A stretch of DNA of 64,000 bases from Paraburkholderia phenazinium (GTDB lineage Bacteria; Pseudomonadota; Gammaproteobacteria; Burkholderiales; Burkholderiaceae), in assembly GCF_900142845.1 (NCBI RefSeq), contig NZ_FSRU01000001.1, positions 868,001 to 932,000 on the forward strand, read 5' to 3'. Below the pieces are notes generated by a model. The model ran no database searches and was not told the origin of the DNA. It saw only the letters and a list, made by a program, of their open reading frames with translations. Below are positions 34,122 to 43,321 of this stretch, piece by piece. The first letter of the stretch is position 1; each line of letters begins with the position of its first letter. The translations under genes and the position numbers were made by a program.

Positions 34122-35501
34122 TCAGGCAAGGCTGGCCCGCACCTCGGGCGCTTCCAGCACCGTATCGAGCGTTTGACGCAGACGCTCGAACAGGATGTCG
34201 AATTCCTCGCGCTGGTAGCACAGCGCGGGCGCGAAGCCGAGGATGTTGTCGTTGAAAGCGCGGAAGATCAGGCCGTTGCGATAGGCGGTCTTGGCGATCC
34301 GCTCGCTCAGGTTCAACGCGGGATCGAAGCGGCGCTTGGTGGTTTTGTCCGCCACCAGTTCGAGTGCGCCGAGCAGGCCGCGGCTGCGCGCATCGCCCAC
34401 CAGCGGATGATCGAGCAGGTCGCGCAGGCCAGCTTCGAAGCGCGGCGTCTGAGCCACGCCGTTCGCGAGCAGCCCGCCTTCGTGATAGAGCCGCAACACT
34501 TCGAGGCCAATCGCCGCGCTCACCGGATGCGCCGAATACGTCTGGCCGTGACCCACGGCCGAACCGGTACCCGCGCCATCGGCGATGCCGTTGTACACGG
34601 CATCGGACATCAGCACGGCGCCCATCGGCGCATAGCCGGCGGTGAGTCCCTTGGCCACCGTCATCAGGTCCGGTTCGACATCTTCGGCGGCACACGCAAA
34701 CAGCGGACCGGTGCGGCCAAAGCCGGTGATGACTTCGTCGGCAACGAACAGGATGTCGAGTTCGCGGCACGCATTGCTCATCGCTTTGAGCCAGCCCTTC
34801 GGCGGCACGATCACGCCGCCCGAGCCCTGCACCGGCTCGCAGAAGAATGCGGCTACGCGTTCAGCGCCAAGCGCTTCGACCTTCGCACGCAGTGCGGCGA
34901 CCGACGCGTCGATCACCGCCTGCGGATCGTCGCCCACCTCGCTGCGATACAGATACGGCGACGGAATGTGATGCTGGTTAGACAGCGGCACATCGAAGTT
35001 CTGATGAAACGAGCTCAATGCGGTCAAGCCCGCGCCCACCGACGACGAACCGTGATAGCCGCGCTCCAACGCAATGAACTGCTTCTTCTGCGGGCGGCCC
35101 GTCGCGTTGTAGTAGTTCGTGATGTAGCGGATTGCGGCGTCCACCGCGTCCGAGCCGCCCAGCGTGAAGTACACGTGACGCAGCGAGTTCGGCGCCAGCT
35201 CGACGAGTTGTTCGGCGAGCCTGATGGCCGGTTCGCAGCCGAAGTGGAAATAGCCGGTCGCGTAGGGCAAGCGGCTCATCTGCTCGGTCGCTACCCGTAC
35301 GATGCTTTCGTGACCGTAGCCGGTATTCACGCACCAGAGGCCCGAGAAGGCATCGAGCAGTTCGTTGCCGTCGATATCGCGCAGCCAGGCGCCGCGCCCC
35401 GACTCGAGAATCGTGACGCCGCGCTGCTCATGCGCGCGCAGGCTGGCTACCGGATGGATCAGATGTTTGCGGTCGGATTCGATCAGTGAGGACGTGGACA
35501 T
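34122..35501 (-). CDS. Class III (omega) aminotransferase
   Basis: This is a 459-residue PLP enzyme. The fold-type I class III features are all present: SGLWCVNTGYGHESIVRVA, YFTLGGSDAVDAAIRY, IALERGYHGSSSVGAGL, VEPVQGSGG-like FCEPVQGSGGVIVPPKGW, LDILFVADEVITGFGRTG, and the PLP lysine Lys284 in MTVAKGLTAGYAPMGAVL. Enzymes of this branch move amino groups from omega-amino acids or polyamines (beta-alanine, GABA, putrescine) to pyruvate or 2-oxoglutarate. ATG 35501 is chosen because the family begins about 20 residues before IHPVASL; the frame is open further. The product semialdehyde would suit the dehydrogenase at 31880-33361. Confidence 0.92.
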   Translation of the reverse strand: MSTSSLIESDRKHLIHPVASLRAHEQRGVTILESGRGAWLRDIDGNELLDAFSGLWCVNTGYGHESIVRVATEQMSRLPYATGYFHFGCEPAIRLAEQLVELAPNSLRHVYFTLGGSDAVDAAIRYITNYYNATGRPQKKQFIALERGYHGSSSVGAGLTALSSFHQNFDVPLSNQHHIPSPYLYRSEVGDDPQAVIDASVAALRAKVEALGAERVAAFFCEPVQGSGGVIVPPKGWLKAMSNACRELDILFVADEVITGFGRTGPLFACAAEDVEPDLMTVAKGLTAGYAPMGAVLMSDAVYNGIADGAGTGSAVGHGQTYSAHPVSAAIGLEVLRLYHEGGLLANGVAQTPRFEAGLRDLLDHPLVGDARSRGLLGALELVADKTTKRRFDPALNLSERIAKTAYRNGLIFRAFNDNILGFAPALCYQREEFDILFERLRQTLDTVLEAPEVRASLA

Positions 35502-35670
35502 GGTATGGAGTGCGTGAGTTGTGCGCGCAGCAATGCACGAAGTGCCGGGAAGGTGCGCGCAACGCGTGTCGCGGGCGCGAACCGCATGCAAACCATGGTA
35601 GCGGGACAGAAACAACGAAGACGCGGGGATTCGTCGCTGCTGGAAGGCGGGAATTGTGTTTTTGCGGGCG

Positions 35671-35691
35671 GCGCAGCATTTTGTGCTGCGC
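35671..35691. other. Hairpin in the leader of the aminotransferase gene
   Basis: GCGCAGCA at 35671-35678 pairs perfectly with TGCTGCGC at 35684-35691 around loop TTTTG. It lies in the 276-base gap between the ghrA-like stop and the aminotransferase start, about 170 bases before that start on the minus strand. No T tract follows; it could be an operator or mRNA structure. Confidence 0.4.
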
Positions 35692-35777
35692 GCGATAGAG
35701 GGATGGATGCGGGCACAACGGTTTGAGACGCGCACCTCCATGGCGGCGCAGCGTGCCTGATGCACGCTGCGGGTGCG

Positions 35778-36713
35778 TCAATATCCGCGGGCGCGGTCCA
35801 CCAGACCGACCAACGGCTGGCCCGCACGGTGACGACGCAGATTGTCGAGCACGACTTCGACCGCGCTGTCCGGCTGGGTCATGCTGGCAACGTGCGGCGT
35901 CAGCATCACGCGAGGGTGATGCCACAGCGGATGATCCGCTGCGAGCGGTTCGGGGTCCGCCACATCCAGCACGGCCGCGCTGAGTTGCCCGCTTTCCAGC
36001 GCCTGCAGCAGATGATCCTGCTGCAGATGACCGCCGCGTCCCGTGTTGATCAGCGCCGCGCCGCGCGGCAACTGTGCAAACAACTCGCGGTTCAGGATAT
36101 GGCGCGTGGCGTCGGTGAGCGGCAGCAGGCACACCAGAATGTCGGTGCGGGCCAGAAATGCCGGCAGCGTTTCCGCGCCGGCGAAGCATTCGATCCCATC
36201 GAGCGTGCGCGGCGAACGGCTCCAGCCGGCACATTGAAAACCGAAGCTGGCGAGACGCGTCAGCACGGCCTGGCCGAGGACGCCAAGCCCCAGCACCCCG
36301 ACGCGCCGTTCGCTCGCGACGCGTGTGCGCAGCGCCTGCCAGCGGCCCTCGCGCTGCTGCGCGGCATAGGTGAGCCAGTCGCGGTGCAGTGCGAGCGTGG
36401 CGAGGGTCACGTACTCGACCATCCCCGCTACGATGCCCGGTTCGATCATCCGCACTACCGGCAGATGCGCAGGGATTGCCGAAAGATCGAACTGGTCGAT
36501 GCCCGCGCCGACCGAGAACACCACTTCCAGATTAGGGAAGCGCGTGGCGAGGTCATGCGGTGCTTCCCAAACCGCGAGGTAACGCACTGCTTCGGCGTCG
36601 GCCGAGGCACTGCCGTCCGGCCAGATGCGAAACGGAATCTGCGGCGCTTTTTCGGCAAAGAGGCGCGCCCACTGCGCGCCGCGCACCGGGTCGGCCTTGT
36701 AGAGGAAGGTCAT
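35778..36713 (-). CDS. ghrA: 2-hydroxyacid dehydrogenase, glyoxylate/hydroxypyruvate reductase A type
   Basis: This is a 311-residue NAD(P)-dependent reductase. The Rossmann motif VGVLGLGVLGQAVLTRLASF and the following GWSRSPRTLDGIECFAG are as in GhrA, which prefers NADPH. ARTDILVCLLPLTDATRHIL, LPRGAALINTGRGGHLQQDH with catalytic Arg, and PEPLAADHPLWHHPRVMLTP with the catalytic His complete the active site. It reduces glyoxylate or hydroxypyruvate in the cytoplasm. ATG 36713 has only a weak ribosome site. It lies 29 bases after the GNAT gene and may be co-transcribed with it; the metabolic link to the aminotransferase downstream is not obvious. Confidence 0.92.
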   Translation of the reverse strand: MTFLYKADPVRGAQWARLFAEKAPQIPFRIWPDGSASADAEAVRYLAVWEAPHDLATRFPNLEVVFSVGAGIDQFDLSAIPAHLPVVRMIEPGIVAGMVEYVTLATLALHRDWLTYAAQQREGRWQALRTRVASERRVGVLGLGVLGQAVLTRLASFGFQCAGWSRSPRTLDGIECFAGAETLPAFLARTDILVCLLPLTDATRHILNRELFAQLPRGAALINTGRGGHLQQDHLLQALESGQLSAAVLDVADPEPLAADHPLWHHPRVMLTPHVASMTQPDSAVEVVLDNLRRHRAGQPLVGLVDRARGY

Positions 36714-36742
36714 TCGCGGCGTCCGTAGAGGTCGGGTAGCGC

Positions 36743-37606
36743 TTAACCGAGCGCCTGGTTGGTGATGGCGAAGACTCGCGCTACGCCCTCGGGTTGTGGC
36801 GCGTCGCCGCGCACCATGGTGACGACGGCGTCCACCTGTTGCAGGCCGAGGTCGTCGAGCCAGTCGGAGAGGCCGGAATCGCCGGTGACGTCGATACGCA
36901 CGAACTTTCCTTCGTTCGACCCAACCAGGTGACTGATCAACGCCTGGGCGCCTTCGATATGCGGCGCCACCAGCGGCCCGATCACCTGACCGCGGCCGAA
37001 GCGGCGCAGCAAGGCGAAGCCGACCGGCTCGCCATCGCGATCGAGTACCACGCCCTCTGCGACGTTCAGCAGCGCGGCGAGCACCTGGGTGCGGTCGTAG
37101 CCGGCCGCGCGGTTCAATAGGGCGGAGAGCCGATCTGGGTCGCGTGCGCCGAGCGGACGGATGCGCTCGCCGGGAGCCAGTTGCACGGCCGGCGGATGCG
37201 CACCGCCCGTCCCCTGGTGTTGATGGATGCTGCCGACCGCCTTGAAGCCGAACTTTTCGTAGAGCGGCTGGCCGGCGCGGGTGGCGTTCAGGAAGGTGGT
37301 GCGCGTGCCGAGCGCATCCATGGTGCGCGTCATCAGATCGCGGCCGATGCCGCGGCCTTGCTGCTCGGGCGCGACGATCACCATGCCGAGCGAGGCGTGG
37401 TCCGCGCCGAATTTCCAGTGCAAGGCCGTGCCGAGGAGGCCGTCGTCGTCCTCAGCGCCGACGCCCGAGCCCAGATTGAGCGCGAATTCCCAGTCTTCGC
37501 GGCGATGCGGCCATTTGACCGCCACCGACAGTTCGTGCGCGGCGGGCAAATCGCCCGCCGTCAGCGGCCGAAACCGGACGGGTACTCCAGCAAGCGGTTG
37601 AGTCAC
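36743..37606 (-). CDS. Two-domain GNAT-family N-acetyltransferase
   Basis: This is a 287-residue protein with a GTG start at 37606 and GAGGAG six bases upstream. The N-terminal GNAT domain (residues 8-135) has the acetyl-CoA loop APEQQGRGIGRDLMTRTMDA and the terminal PLYEKFGFKAVGSIHQHQG. The C-terminal half (about 150-280) is a second, degenerate GNAT-like domain (EPVGFALLRRFGRGQVIGPL, GDSGLSDWLDDLGLQQVDAV) of the Acetyltransf_18 kind. The substrate is unknown. It is divergent from the aldehyde dehydrogenase at 37811 and leads into the ghrA-like gene. Confidence 0.85.
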   Translation of the reverse strand: MTQPLAGVPVRFRPLTAGDLPAAHELSVAVKWPHRREDWEFALNLGSGVGAEDDDGLLGTALHWKFGADHASLGMVIVAPEQQGRGIGRDLMTRTMDALGTRTTFLNATRAGQPLYEKFGFKAVGSIHQHQGTGGAHPPAVQLAPGERIRPLGARDPDRLSALLNRAAGYDRTQVLAALLNVAEGVVLDRDGEPVGFALLRRFGRGQVIGPLVAPHIEGAQALISHLVGSNEGKFVRIDVTGDSGLSDWLDDLGLQQVDAVVTMVRGDAPQPEGVARVFAITNQALG

Positions 37607-37810
37607 TTTCCACTCCTCTTCAATATGCCTGCGTAATGTCGCACTGCGTGGACGTGGCGGCTAGGACGATCTTATTGCGGGAGGGATACGGCATCCTCCA
37701 CTGCGCCCGCCCCCCACAACGCACACATCGCACGGTCGCCCCCGGCCATCATGGCAGCAAATGCTGCGGCATCGCCCGTACCATGATTCGCATCTCGTCT
37801 GCGAACTGGA

Positions 37811-39301
37811 ATGGACACAATGGACAGCTTCGATCCCGCTCTGATTGCCGTGCGCAGCGCGCACTTTATTGGCGGCCGCTACGTGGATGGCGCCGCCGCG
37901 CTCGATGTGCTGCGCCCGTCGGACGGCGCGGTGTACGCCGATCTGCCGGTGGCCGACGCCGAACTGGTGGATCGTGCTGTCGAAGATGCGTGGCACGCCT
38001 TCAAAACCAGCGACTGGGCCTGCCGCGCGCCGCGCGAACGGGCCCGCACGCTGCGCCGCTGGGCCGATCTGATCGAGGCGGATGTCGAGACGCTGGCGCG
38101 TCTGGAGTCGGTCGGCTCCACCCGGCCGATTCGCGATGCGGCGCAGTGGGACGTGCCGTTCACCGCCGAAGGCATCCGCTTCTACTCGGAGTTCGCCGAC
38201 AAGATCGGCGGCGAGGTCGCGGCGACGCGCCCGGACCATCTCGGCATGATCGTCGCCGAGCCGTACGGCGTGATCGGCGCCATCGCCCCGTGGAATTTCC
38301 CGCTGGTGATGGCGTCGTGGAAGATCGCCCCGGCGCTGGCGGCAGGCAACGCGGTGGTGCTGAAGCCTTCGGAGATGACGCCGTTCTCGGTGCTGCGGCT
38401 CGCCGAACTGGCTATCGCTGCCGGCATTCCGCCGGGCATCTTCAACGTCGTGCAAGGCGATGGACGCATCACCGGCGACGCCCTGGTGCGTCATCCGAAG
38501 ATTGCCAAGGTGACCTTCACCGGCTCGAGCCAGACCGGCGCGGCCATCATGACGGCGTGCGCGCAAACCGGCACCAAGCCAGTCACCCTCGAACTCGGCG
38601 GCAAGAGCCCTCAAATCGTCTTCGCGGATGCCCCCGACCTCGATCTGGTGGCACGCCGCGTCGCTGGCGCGATTGCGGGCAATGCCGGGCAGGTGTGCGT
38701 GGCCGGCTCGCGGCTGATCGTCGAGCGCTCGGCCGCGCCGCGCCTGATCGACGGCATCGCATCCGCGTTCGCCGCGTTGAAGCCTGGCCACACCTGGGCC
38801 GCCGGCACCACGCTGCCGCCGATCATCTCCGCCAAGCAGGCGCAACGTATCGAAGGCATCGTCGCACGCAGCGTCGAGCAGGGCGCGCAGATCGCAGCGG
38901 GTGGCAAGCGGCTGCCCGTCGATGGCGAAGGCGCTTTCTACGCGCCCACTATCCTGACCCATGTGAGCGCGACGTCCGAAGCGGTGCGCGAAGAAGTGTT
39001 CGGCCCGGTCTTGACCGTACAGACCTTCGACACCGAAGACGAAGCACTCGCACTCGCCAGCCACGAAAAATATGGGCTCGCCTCGGGTGTGCACACGGCG
39101 GACCTGAGCCGTGCGCTACGGGCGATGCGCAGTATCGAAGCGGGCACGGTGTGGATCAACCGCTATGGACGTACCGCCGATTTCGTCATTCCCACCGGCG
39201 GCTACAAGCAGTCCGGGCTCGGCAAGGATCTGGGGCGCCAGGCGTTTGAAGCGAATCTGCGTTTCAAGAGCGTGCTGATCGATCTGAACCAGGGCGCTTG
39301 A
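37811..39301 (+). CDS. NAD-dependent aldehyde dehydrogenase (PuuC/betaine-aldehyde-like)
   Basis: This is a 496-residue aldehyde dehydrogenase. Motifs are IGAIAPWNFPLVMASWKIAP, KPSEMTPFSVLRLAELAI, KVTFTGSSQTGAAI, LELGGKSPQIVFADAPDLD with the base Glu, and GNAGQVCVAGSRLIVERSA with Cys296. EEVFGPVLTVQTFDTEDEAL completes the fold. An Arg/Ala-rich N-terminus and the C-terminal GYKQSGLGKDLGRQAFEANL match enzymes acting on amino aldehydes. ATG codons at 37811 and 37820 are both possible. It precedes a HAD protein and a PuuB-like oxidase, so it may oxidise the aldehyde that the oxidase produces. Confidence 0.9.
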   Translation: MDTMDSFDPALIAVRSAHFIGGRYVDGAAALDVLRPSDGAVYADLPVADAELVDRAVEDAWHAFKTSDWACRAPRERARTLRRWADLIEADVETLARLESVGSTRPIRDAAQWDVPFTAEGIRFYSEFADKIGGEVAATRPDHLGMIVAEPYGVIGAIAPWNFPLVMASWKIAPALAAGNAVVLKPSEMTPFSVLRLAELAIAAGIPPGIFNVVQGDGRITGDALVRHPKIAKVTFTGSSQTGAAIMTACAQTGTKPVTLELGGKSPQIVFADAPDLDLVARRVAGAIAGNAGQVCVAGSRLIVERSAAPRLIDGIASAFAALKPGHTWAAGTTLPPIISAKQAQRIEGIVARSVEQGAQIAAGGKRLPVDGEGAFYAPTILTHVSATSEAVREEVFGPVLTVQTFDTEDEALALASHEKYGLASGVHTADLSRALRAMRSIEAGTVWINRYGRTADFVIPTGGYKQSGLGKDLGRQAFEANLRFKSVLIDLNQGA

Positions 39302-39758
39302 GCTTGCTACATCTCTTCGCGCTGGAGAGCCTGGCGCGCATGCTTGCCAAACCTCATACATAAGCCGGCGCAGGTGCAGCACGATCTGCTGCTGAAAGCG
39401 CCGTTTCCAGCGTGCCAATACGGTCGCGTCGCTTCCCGACGCGGCCGTTGTCGTTTCTGCCGGCCGTTGCGCCGCCCCATCGGACGCCCCGCAAAGCCTT
39501 GCATCGTCTCGCTCCGGACGTCCGCACCAGGGCATACCCGCACCATGGGAACGCATCGCGGGCACCCCCTGAGTGCCGCCGCATAGTGTGCTGAGTGAGC
39601 AGCAAAAAACGGCGGATTGTGTGTTCAGCGGCGTCCATAACACGACAACCCCGATTTTTTGGGGTGGTGTAATTCATTTCAGTAGCCGTTGCGGCGCCAG
39701 CAACGACCGCTTCTTCGCTCTGCCCAACGCTGATACTTGCCGACCACAGGACATAGAC
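39302..39758. other. Intergenic region before the HAD/PuuB-like operon
   Basis: About 457 bases contain no supported gene. A long minus-strand frame runs through it and through the HAD gene, and is an antisense shadow. The A/T-rich stretch near 39650-39690 (CGATTTTTTGGGGTGGTG) is a likely promoter zone for the downstream operon. Confidence 0.45.
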
Positions 39759-40427
39759 ATGACCCGCTTCAGGCCCAAATACATCACCTTCGATTGTTAC
39801 GGCACGCTGACCCGCTTCAGGATGGGCGACATGGCCCGCGAAATCTTCGCCGATCGCGTCAACGCCGAGCAAATGGATCAGTTCGTGCGCGACTTCGCCG
39901 CCTTCCGCTTCGACGAAGTGCTCGGTGCATGGAAGCCGTACCAGGAAGTCGTGAAGAATGCCGTGCGCCGCACGCTCAAGCGCTGGAAGCTCGCCTACGA
40001 CGACGCCGAAGCCCAGCGCTTCTACGACGCCGTGCCGACCTGGGGTCCGCATGCCGACGTGCCGGAAGGCCTCGCGAAGGTGGCGAAGGAAATCCCGCTG
40101 GTGATCCTGTCGAACGCTTCGAACGACCAGATCCAGAGCAACGTGGACAAGCTCGGCGCGCCGTTCCATGCGGTGTACACCGCGCAAATGGCGCAGGCCT
40201 ACAAGCCGCGTCTGCAAGCCTTCGAATACATGCTCGATAACCTCGGCTGCGGCCCGGAAGACATCCTGCACGTGTCGTCGAGCCTGCGCTACGACCTGAT
40301 GTCGGCCAACGATCTCGGCGTGAAGAACAAGGTGTTCGTCGCCCGCGGTCACGAGCCGTCCACGCCGTACTACAACTACACCGAGATCAAGGACATCGGC
40401 GGCCTGGCCGGCGTCGTCGGTCTTTAA
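39759..40427 (+). CDS. Haloacid dehalogenase type II-like HAD hydrolase
   Basis: This is a 222-residue HAD protein. The nucleophile is Asp12 in YITFDCYGTLTR (motif I); LVILSNASNDQIQSNV is motif II; AYKPRLQAFEYML is motif III with its Lys; HVSSSLRYDLMSANDLGVKN is motif IV. The pattern fits L-2-haloacid dehalogenases, but motif I ends in Arg where many have Asp, and the HVSSS block replaces the usual VSSN(D), so activity on haloacids is doubtful. Paralogues often accompany gamma-glutamylputrescine oxidase-like genes. It is followed by such a gene 23 bases later, so its natural substrate may belong to amine catabolism. Confidence 0.85.
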   Translation: MTRFRPKYITFDCYGTLTRFRMGDMAREIFADRVNAEQMDQFVRDFAAFRFDEVLGAWKPYQEVVKNAVRRTLKRWKLAYDDAEAQRFYDAVPTWGPHADVPEGLAKVAKEIPLVILSNASNDQIQSNVDKLGAPFHAVYTAQMAQAYKPRLQAFEYMLDNLGCGPEDILHVSSSLRYDLMSANDLGVKNKVFVARGHEPSTPYYNYTEIKDIGGLAGVVGL

Positions 40428-40450
40428 GCAACGAAGCGCGAAGGCACCTG

Positions 40451-41728
40451 ATGAAGCTCGATTCGTACTGGCTCGATACCGCTCCGCCGTTTTTGCACGG
40501 GCAGCAAGGCCCGGTTGAGGCCGGCTCCGATGTGGTGGTGATCGGCGGCGGCTTTACGGGCCTGTCCGCGGCGCTCGAGCTTGCGAAGCGCGGCATTCCG
40601 GTGACCGTGCTGGAGGCCGGGCGCATCGCCGGTGAGGCGTCGGGCCGCAACGGCGGCCAGTGCAACACCGGCCTTGCTCACGACTACGCAGCGTTGGCCG
40701 CGCGCATCGGCGCCGACCACGCGCGCGATTTCTATCGTGCGTATGAAAGCGCCGTGGCGACGGTGGCCTCGATCGTCAGCGAAGAGAAGATCGATTGCGA
40801 CTTCGTGCGCGGCGGCAAGATCAAGCTGGCAGCGAAACCGCAGCACTTCGACAAGCTCGCGAAGACCTACGAATCGCTGCTGAAAAACGTCGATTCGGAG
40901 GTCGAACTGATTCCGCCCGAGCGGATTCGCGAAGAGGTCGGCTCGGACGGTTTCTACGGCGGCCTCGTGCAGCGTAACGGCGCGCAGATGCATATGGGCA
41001 AATTCGGCGTGGGTCTCGCCACGGCTGCCGCCCGACACGGTGCGCGCATTTTCGAGCACACGCCGGTGACCGGCCTGAAGCGTCTCGAAGACGAGCGTTA
41101 CGAAGTGACGACCGAGTTCGGCACGATCCGCGCCGGACGTGTGCTGGTCGCCACAGGCGCTTCGCAGATCGGGCCGTTGCAATGGTTTCGGCGGCGCATT
41201 GCGCCGGTGGGCAGCTTCATCGTCGTCACCGAACCGTTGACGACGGCCCAGCTCGACGAGTTCGTGCCGAAGCGGCGCGCCTATGTGACTACGCGCAATA
41301 TCGGCAACTACTTTCGGGCGACGGCGGACAACCGTCTGTTGTTCGGCGGCCGGGCGCGCTTCGCGATGTCGAACCCCCGCTCCGACGAAAAGAGCGGCCG
41401 GATTCTGCGCGCCGGACTCGCCGGCTATTTCCCGAAACTGGCCGACGTGCGGCTCGATTACTGCTGGGGCGGTCTCGTCGACATGACGGCCGACCGGCTG
41501 CCGCGCGCGGGTCAGCACGAAGGACTGTTTTACTCGATGGGCTATAGCGGCCACGGTGTGCAGATGTCGGTGCACATGGGTCGCGTGATGGCCGACGTGA
41601 TGTTCGGCGCCGCGATGCGCAATCCGTGGCGCACGCTCGAATGGCCTGCGATTCCAGGCCATTTCGGTCACGCGTGGTTTCTGCCGCTCGTCGGCGCGTA
41701 TTACCGCTTGCAGGACATTCTGCATTGA
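40451..41728 (+). CDS. FAD-dependent amine oxidoreductase, PuuB (gamma-glutamylputrescine oxidase)-like
   Basis: This is a 425-residue DAO-family flavoprotein. The FAD-binding dinucleotide fold is VVVIGGGFTGLSAALELAKR with VLEAGRIAGEASGRNGGQ following, the PuuB-type 'SGRNGGQ' signature. Later blocks are GRVLVATGASQIGPLQWF, TTRNIGNYFRATADNRLLFG and the C-terminal YSGHGVQMSVHMGRVMADVM that closes the FAD site. It would oxidise a secondary amine or gamma-glutamylated polyamine, yielding an aldehyde, ammonia or amine and H2O2. It is upstream of a polar amino-acid ABC importer, and the HAD gene precedes it, suggesting a catabolic operon for an imported amine or opine. Confidence 0.9.
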   Translation: MKLDSYWLDTAPPFLHGQQGPVEAGSDVVVIGGGFTGLSAALELAKRGIPVTVLEAGRIAGEASGRNGGQCNTGLAHDYAALAARIGADHARDFYRAYESAVATVASIVSEEKIDCDFVRGGKIKLAAKPQHFDKLAKTYESLLKNVDSEVELIPPERIREEVGSDGFYGGLVQRNGAQMHMGKFGVGLATAAARHGARIFEHTPVTGLKRLEDERYEVTTEFGTIRAGRVLVATGASQIGPLQWFRRRIAPVGSFIVVTEPLTTAQLDEFVPKRRAYVTTRNIGNYFRATADNRLLFGGRARFAMSNPRSDEKSGRILRAGLAGYFPKLADVRLDYCWGGLVDMTADRLPRAGQHEGLFYSMGYSGHGVQMSVHMGRVMADVMFGAAMRNPWRTLEWPAIPGHFGHAWFLPLVGAYYRLQDILH

Positions 41729-41816
41729 AGCGATGCAGGGGCAATACCCGTTGTTGGCTGCTACGCGCGCGGCGCCGTAGCAGTTGCAGTGTTCACTACC
41801 CACTCTGAGGATGACC

Positions 41817-42626
41817 ATGTTGCGTTTCACCCGTGAGCTTCGCCCCGCAGCACGCCTGCAAGCCGTTCAACGCTTCGCTCTCCAGGCCGGCGTCGCCCTC
41901 TCCGTCATGCTCGGTGCCAGCCTGAGCCACGCTGCCGACACGCCGACGCTCACCGCCGGTTCGCCGCCGTCGAGCGCGCCGACCACCTTCATGGATGTGA
42001 AGACGCAGAAGATCGAAGGCTTGATGCCCGATGTGGTGGACGCCATCGGCAAGCGCGAAGGCTTTAACGTCTCGTTCGATGCGGTGCCGTTCTCGGCGCT
42101 GATCCAGTCGGCGGTGTCGGGCAAGATCGACATCATCGTGGCCGGCATGACGCCGACCGAGAAGCGCGCTGAAGTGGTCGATTTCTCGCAGCCGGTCACC
42201 GCGTTCGGCGAAGGCATCATCGTCAAGGACTCGAACAAGACCAACTACAAGTCGGTGCAGGACCTGAAGGGCACCGTGGTCGGCGCGCCGACCGGTACCG
42301 ATTACGGCGACCAGTTGGTCAAGCTCGGCATCTTCAAGGAAGTGAAGATGTACGACAGCCCCGCCGACATGACGCGCGACGTGGTGCTGGGCCGCATCAC
42401 CGCGGGTTTTAGCGACTATCCGATCCTGAAGGCGCAGGAAGCCTCGGGCGGTTTGCGCGGCGCACGCGTGGTGGACGATTACGTGCCGATGCAGAAGTTC
42501 GACATCGCGATTGCCGTGAAGAAGGGCAATGCCGCGTTGCTCGCCAAGATCAACGACGCTCTGACGAAAATGAAGGCCGACGGCTCGCTCAACGCGATCC
42601 TGAAGAAATGGAATCTGGCGAGCTGA
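41817..42626 (+). CDS. Polar amino-acid ABC transporter substrate-binding protein
   Basis: This is a family 3 binding protein of about 269 residues. ATG 41817 has GAGG six bases upstream; 41811 and 41784 are in-frame alternatives with worse spacing. Signal peptide: MLRFTRELRP then ALQAGVALSVMLGASLSHAA, cleaved before DTPTL. The mature part has the usual pattern: IEGLMPDVVDAIGKREGFNV, AVPFSALIQSAVSGKIDIIV, AGMTPTEKRAEVVDFSQPV, GTVVGAPTGTDYGDQLVK, and the C-terminal DGSLNAILKKWNL. It captures a polar or cationic amino acid, polyamine conjugate or opine in the periplasm. The permease and ATPase are encoded directly downstream. Confidence 0.92.
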   Translation: MLRFTRELRPAARLQAVQRFALQAGVALSVMLGASLSHAADTPTLTAGSPPSSAPTTFMDVKTQKIEGLMPDVVDAIGKREGFNVSFDAVPFSALIQSAVSGKIDIIVAGMTPTEKRAEVVDFSQPVTAFGEGIIVKDSNKTNYKSVQDLKGTVVGAPTGTDYGDQLVKLGIFKEVKMYDSPADMTRDVVLGRITAGFSDYPILKAQEASGGLRGARVVDDYVPMQKFDIAIAVKKGNAALLAKINDALTKMKADGSLNAILKKWNLAS

Positions 42627-42647
42627 TCGCGTTCTGAAGAGCACACT

Positions 42648-43304
42648 ATGCATTGGCGCGATATAACTGATTTTGTTCCGATTCTGTTCAGCGGCGCCCT
42701 GATGAGCATTGTCATCACGCTGGGCTGCCTGGTGTTGAGTACCGTGCTCGGGCTGGTCTGGGCGCTGTTGAAGATGTCGCGCCACCCGGGCGTGGTCACG
42801 GTGGTCAGTGCCATGATCAACGTGGTGCGCGGTTTGCCGATGATCGTGCTGCTGTTTTATATCTACTTCGTGCTGCCCGACGTCGGCATTCAGATGACGG
42901 CGCTCGAAGCGAGCGTCATCGGCCTGGGGTTCGGCTACTCGACCTATGTGGCGGAAATCATCCGCTCGGGGATCGAGGCCGTCGACCCCGGTCAGTTCGA
43001 AGCGGCCCAGTCGATCGGCATGGGCCGCGTGAAAACGATGTACCGCGTGATCCTGCCGCAGGCCGTGCGCGTTGCCTTGCCGCCGTATGCGAATACGCTG
43101 GTGATGATGTTGAAGGACTCGTCGCTGGCCTCGACGATCACCGTCGCCGAGATGACGCGCGAGGGTCAGTTGATCGCCGCATCCACGTTTCAGAACGTGA
43201 CGGTGTATACGCTGGTGGCGCTGGGTTATCTGGCGATGAGCCTGCCGCTGATGAGCCTGACGCGCCGGCTGGAAAAGCGTTTCGGCAAGCACAAGGCCAA
43301 ATAG
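42648..43304 (+). CDS. Polar amino-acid ABC transporter permease (HisMQ/GlnP type)
   Basis: This is a 218-residue inner-membrane permease. It shows the GlnP/HisM pattern: [20 protein letters not shown] near the start, [40 protein letters not shown] and the coupling loop [20 protein letters not shown]. Only one permease gene is present, so it should act as a homodimer with two copies of the ATPase encoded 18 bases downstream. It follows the binding protein by 21 bases. Confidence 0.93.
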   Translation: MHWRDITDFVPILFSGALMSIVITLGCLVLSTVLGLVWALLKMSRHPGVVTVVSAMINVVRGLPMIVLLFYIYFVLPDVGIQMTALEASVIGLGFGYSTYVAEIIRSGIEAVDPGQFEAAQSIGMGRVKTMYRVILPQAVRVALPPYANTLVMMLKDSSLASTITVAEMTREGQLIAASTFQNVTVYTLVALGYLAMSLPLMSLTRRLEKRFGKHKAK

Positions 43305-43321
43305 CCTTAAGCGAGGATGCC

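Noticed and set aside
39354..40352. 332-codon minus-strand frame
   Set aside because: It covers the HAD gene in antisense and part of the intergenic region; the HAD motifs on the + strand decide the case.
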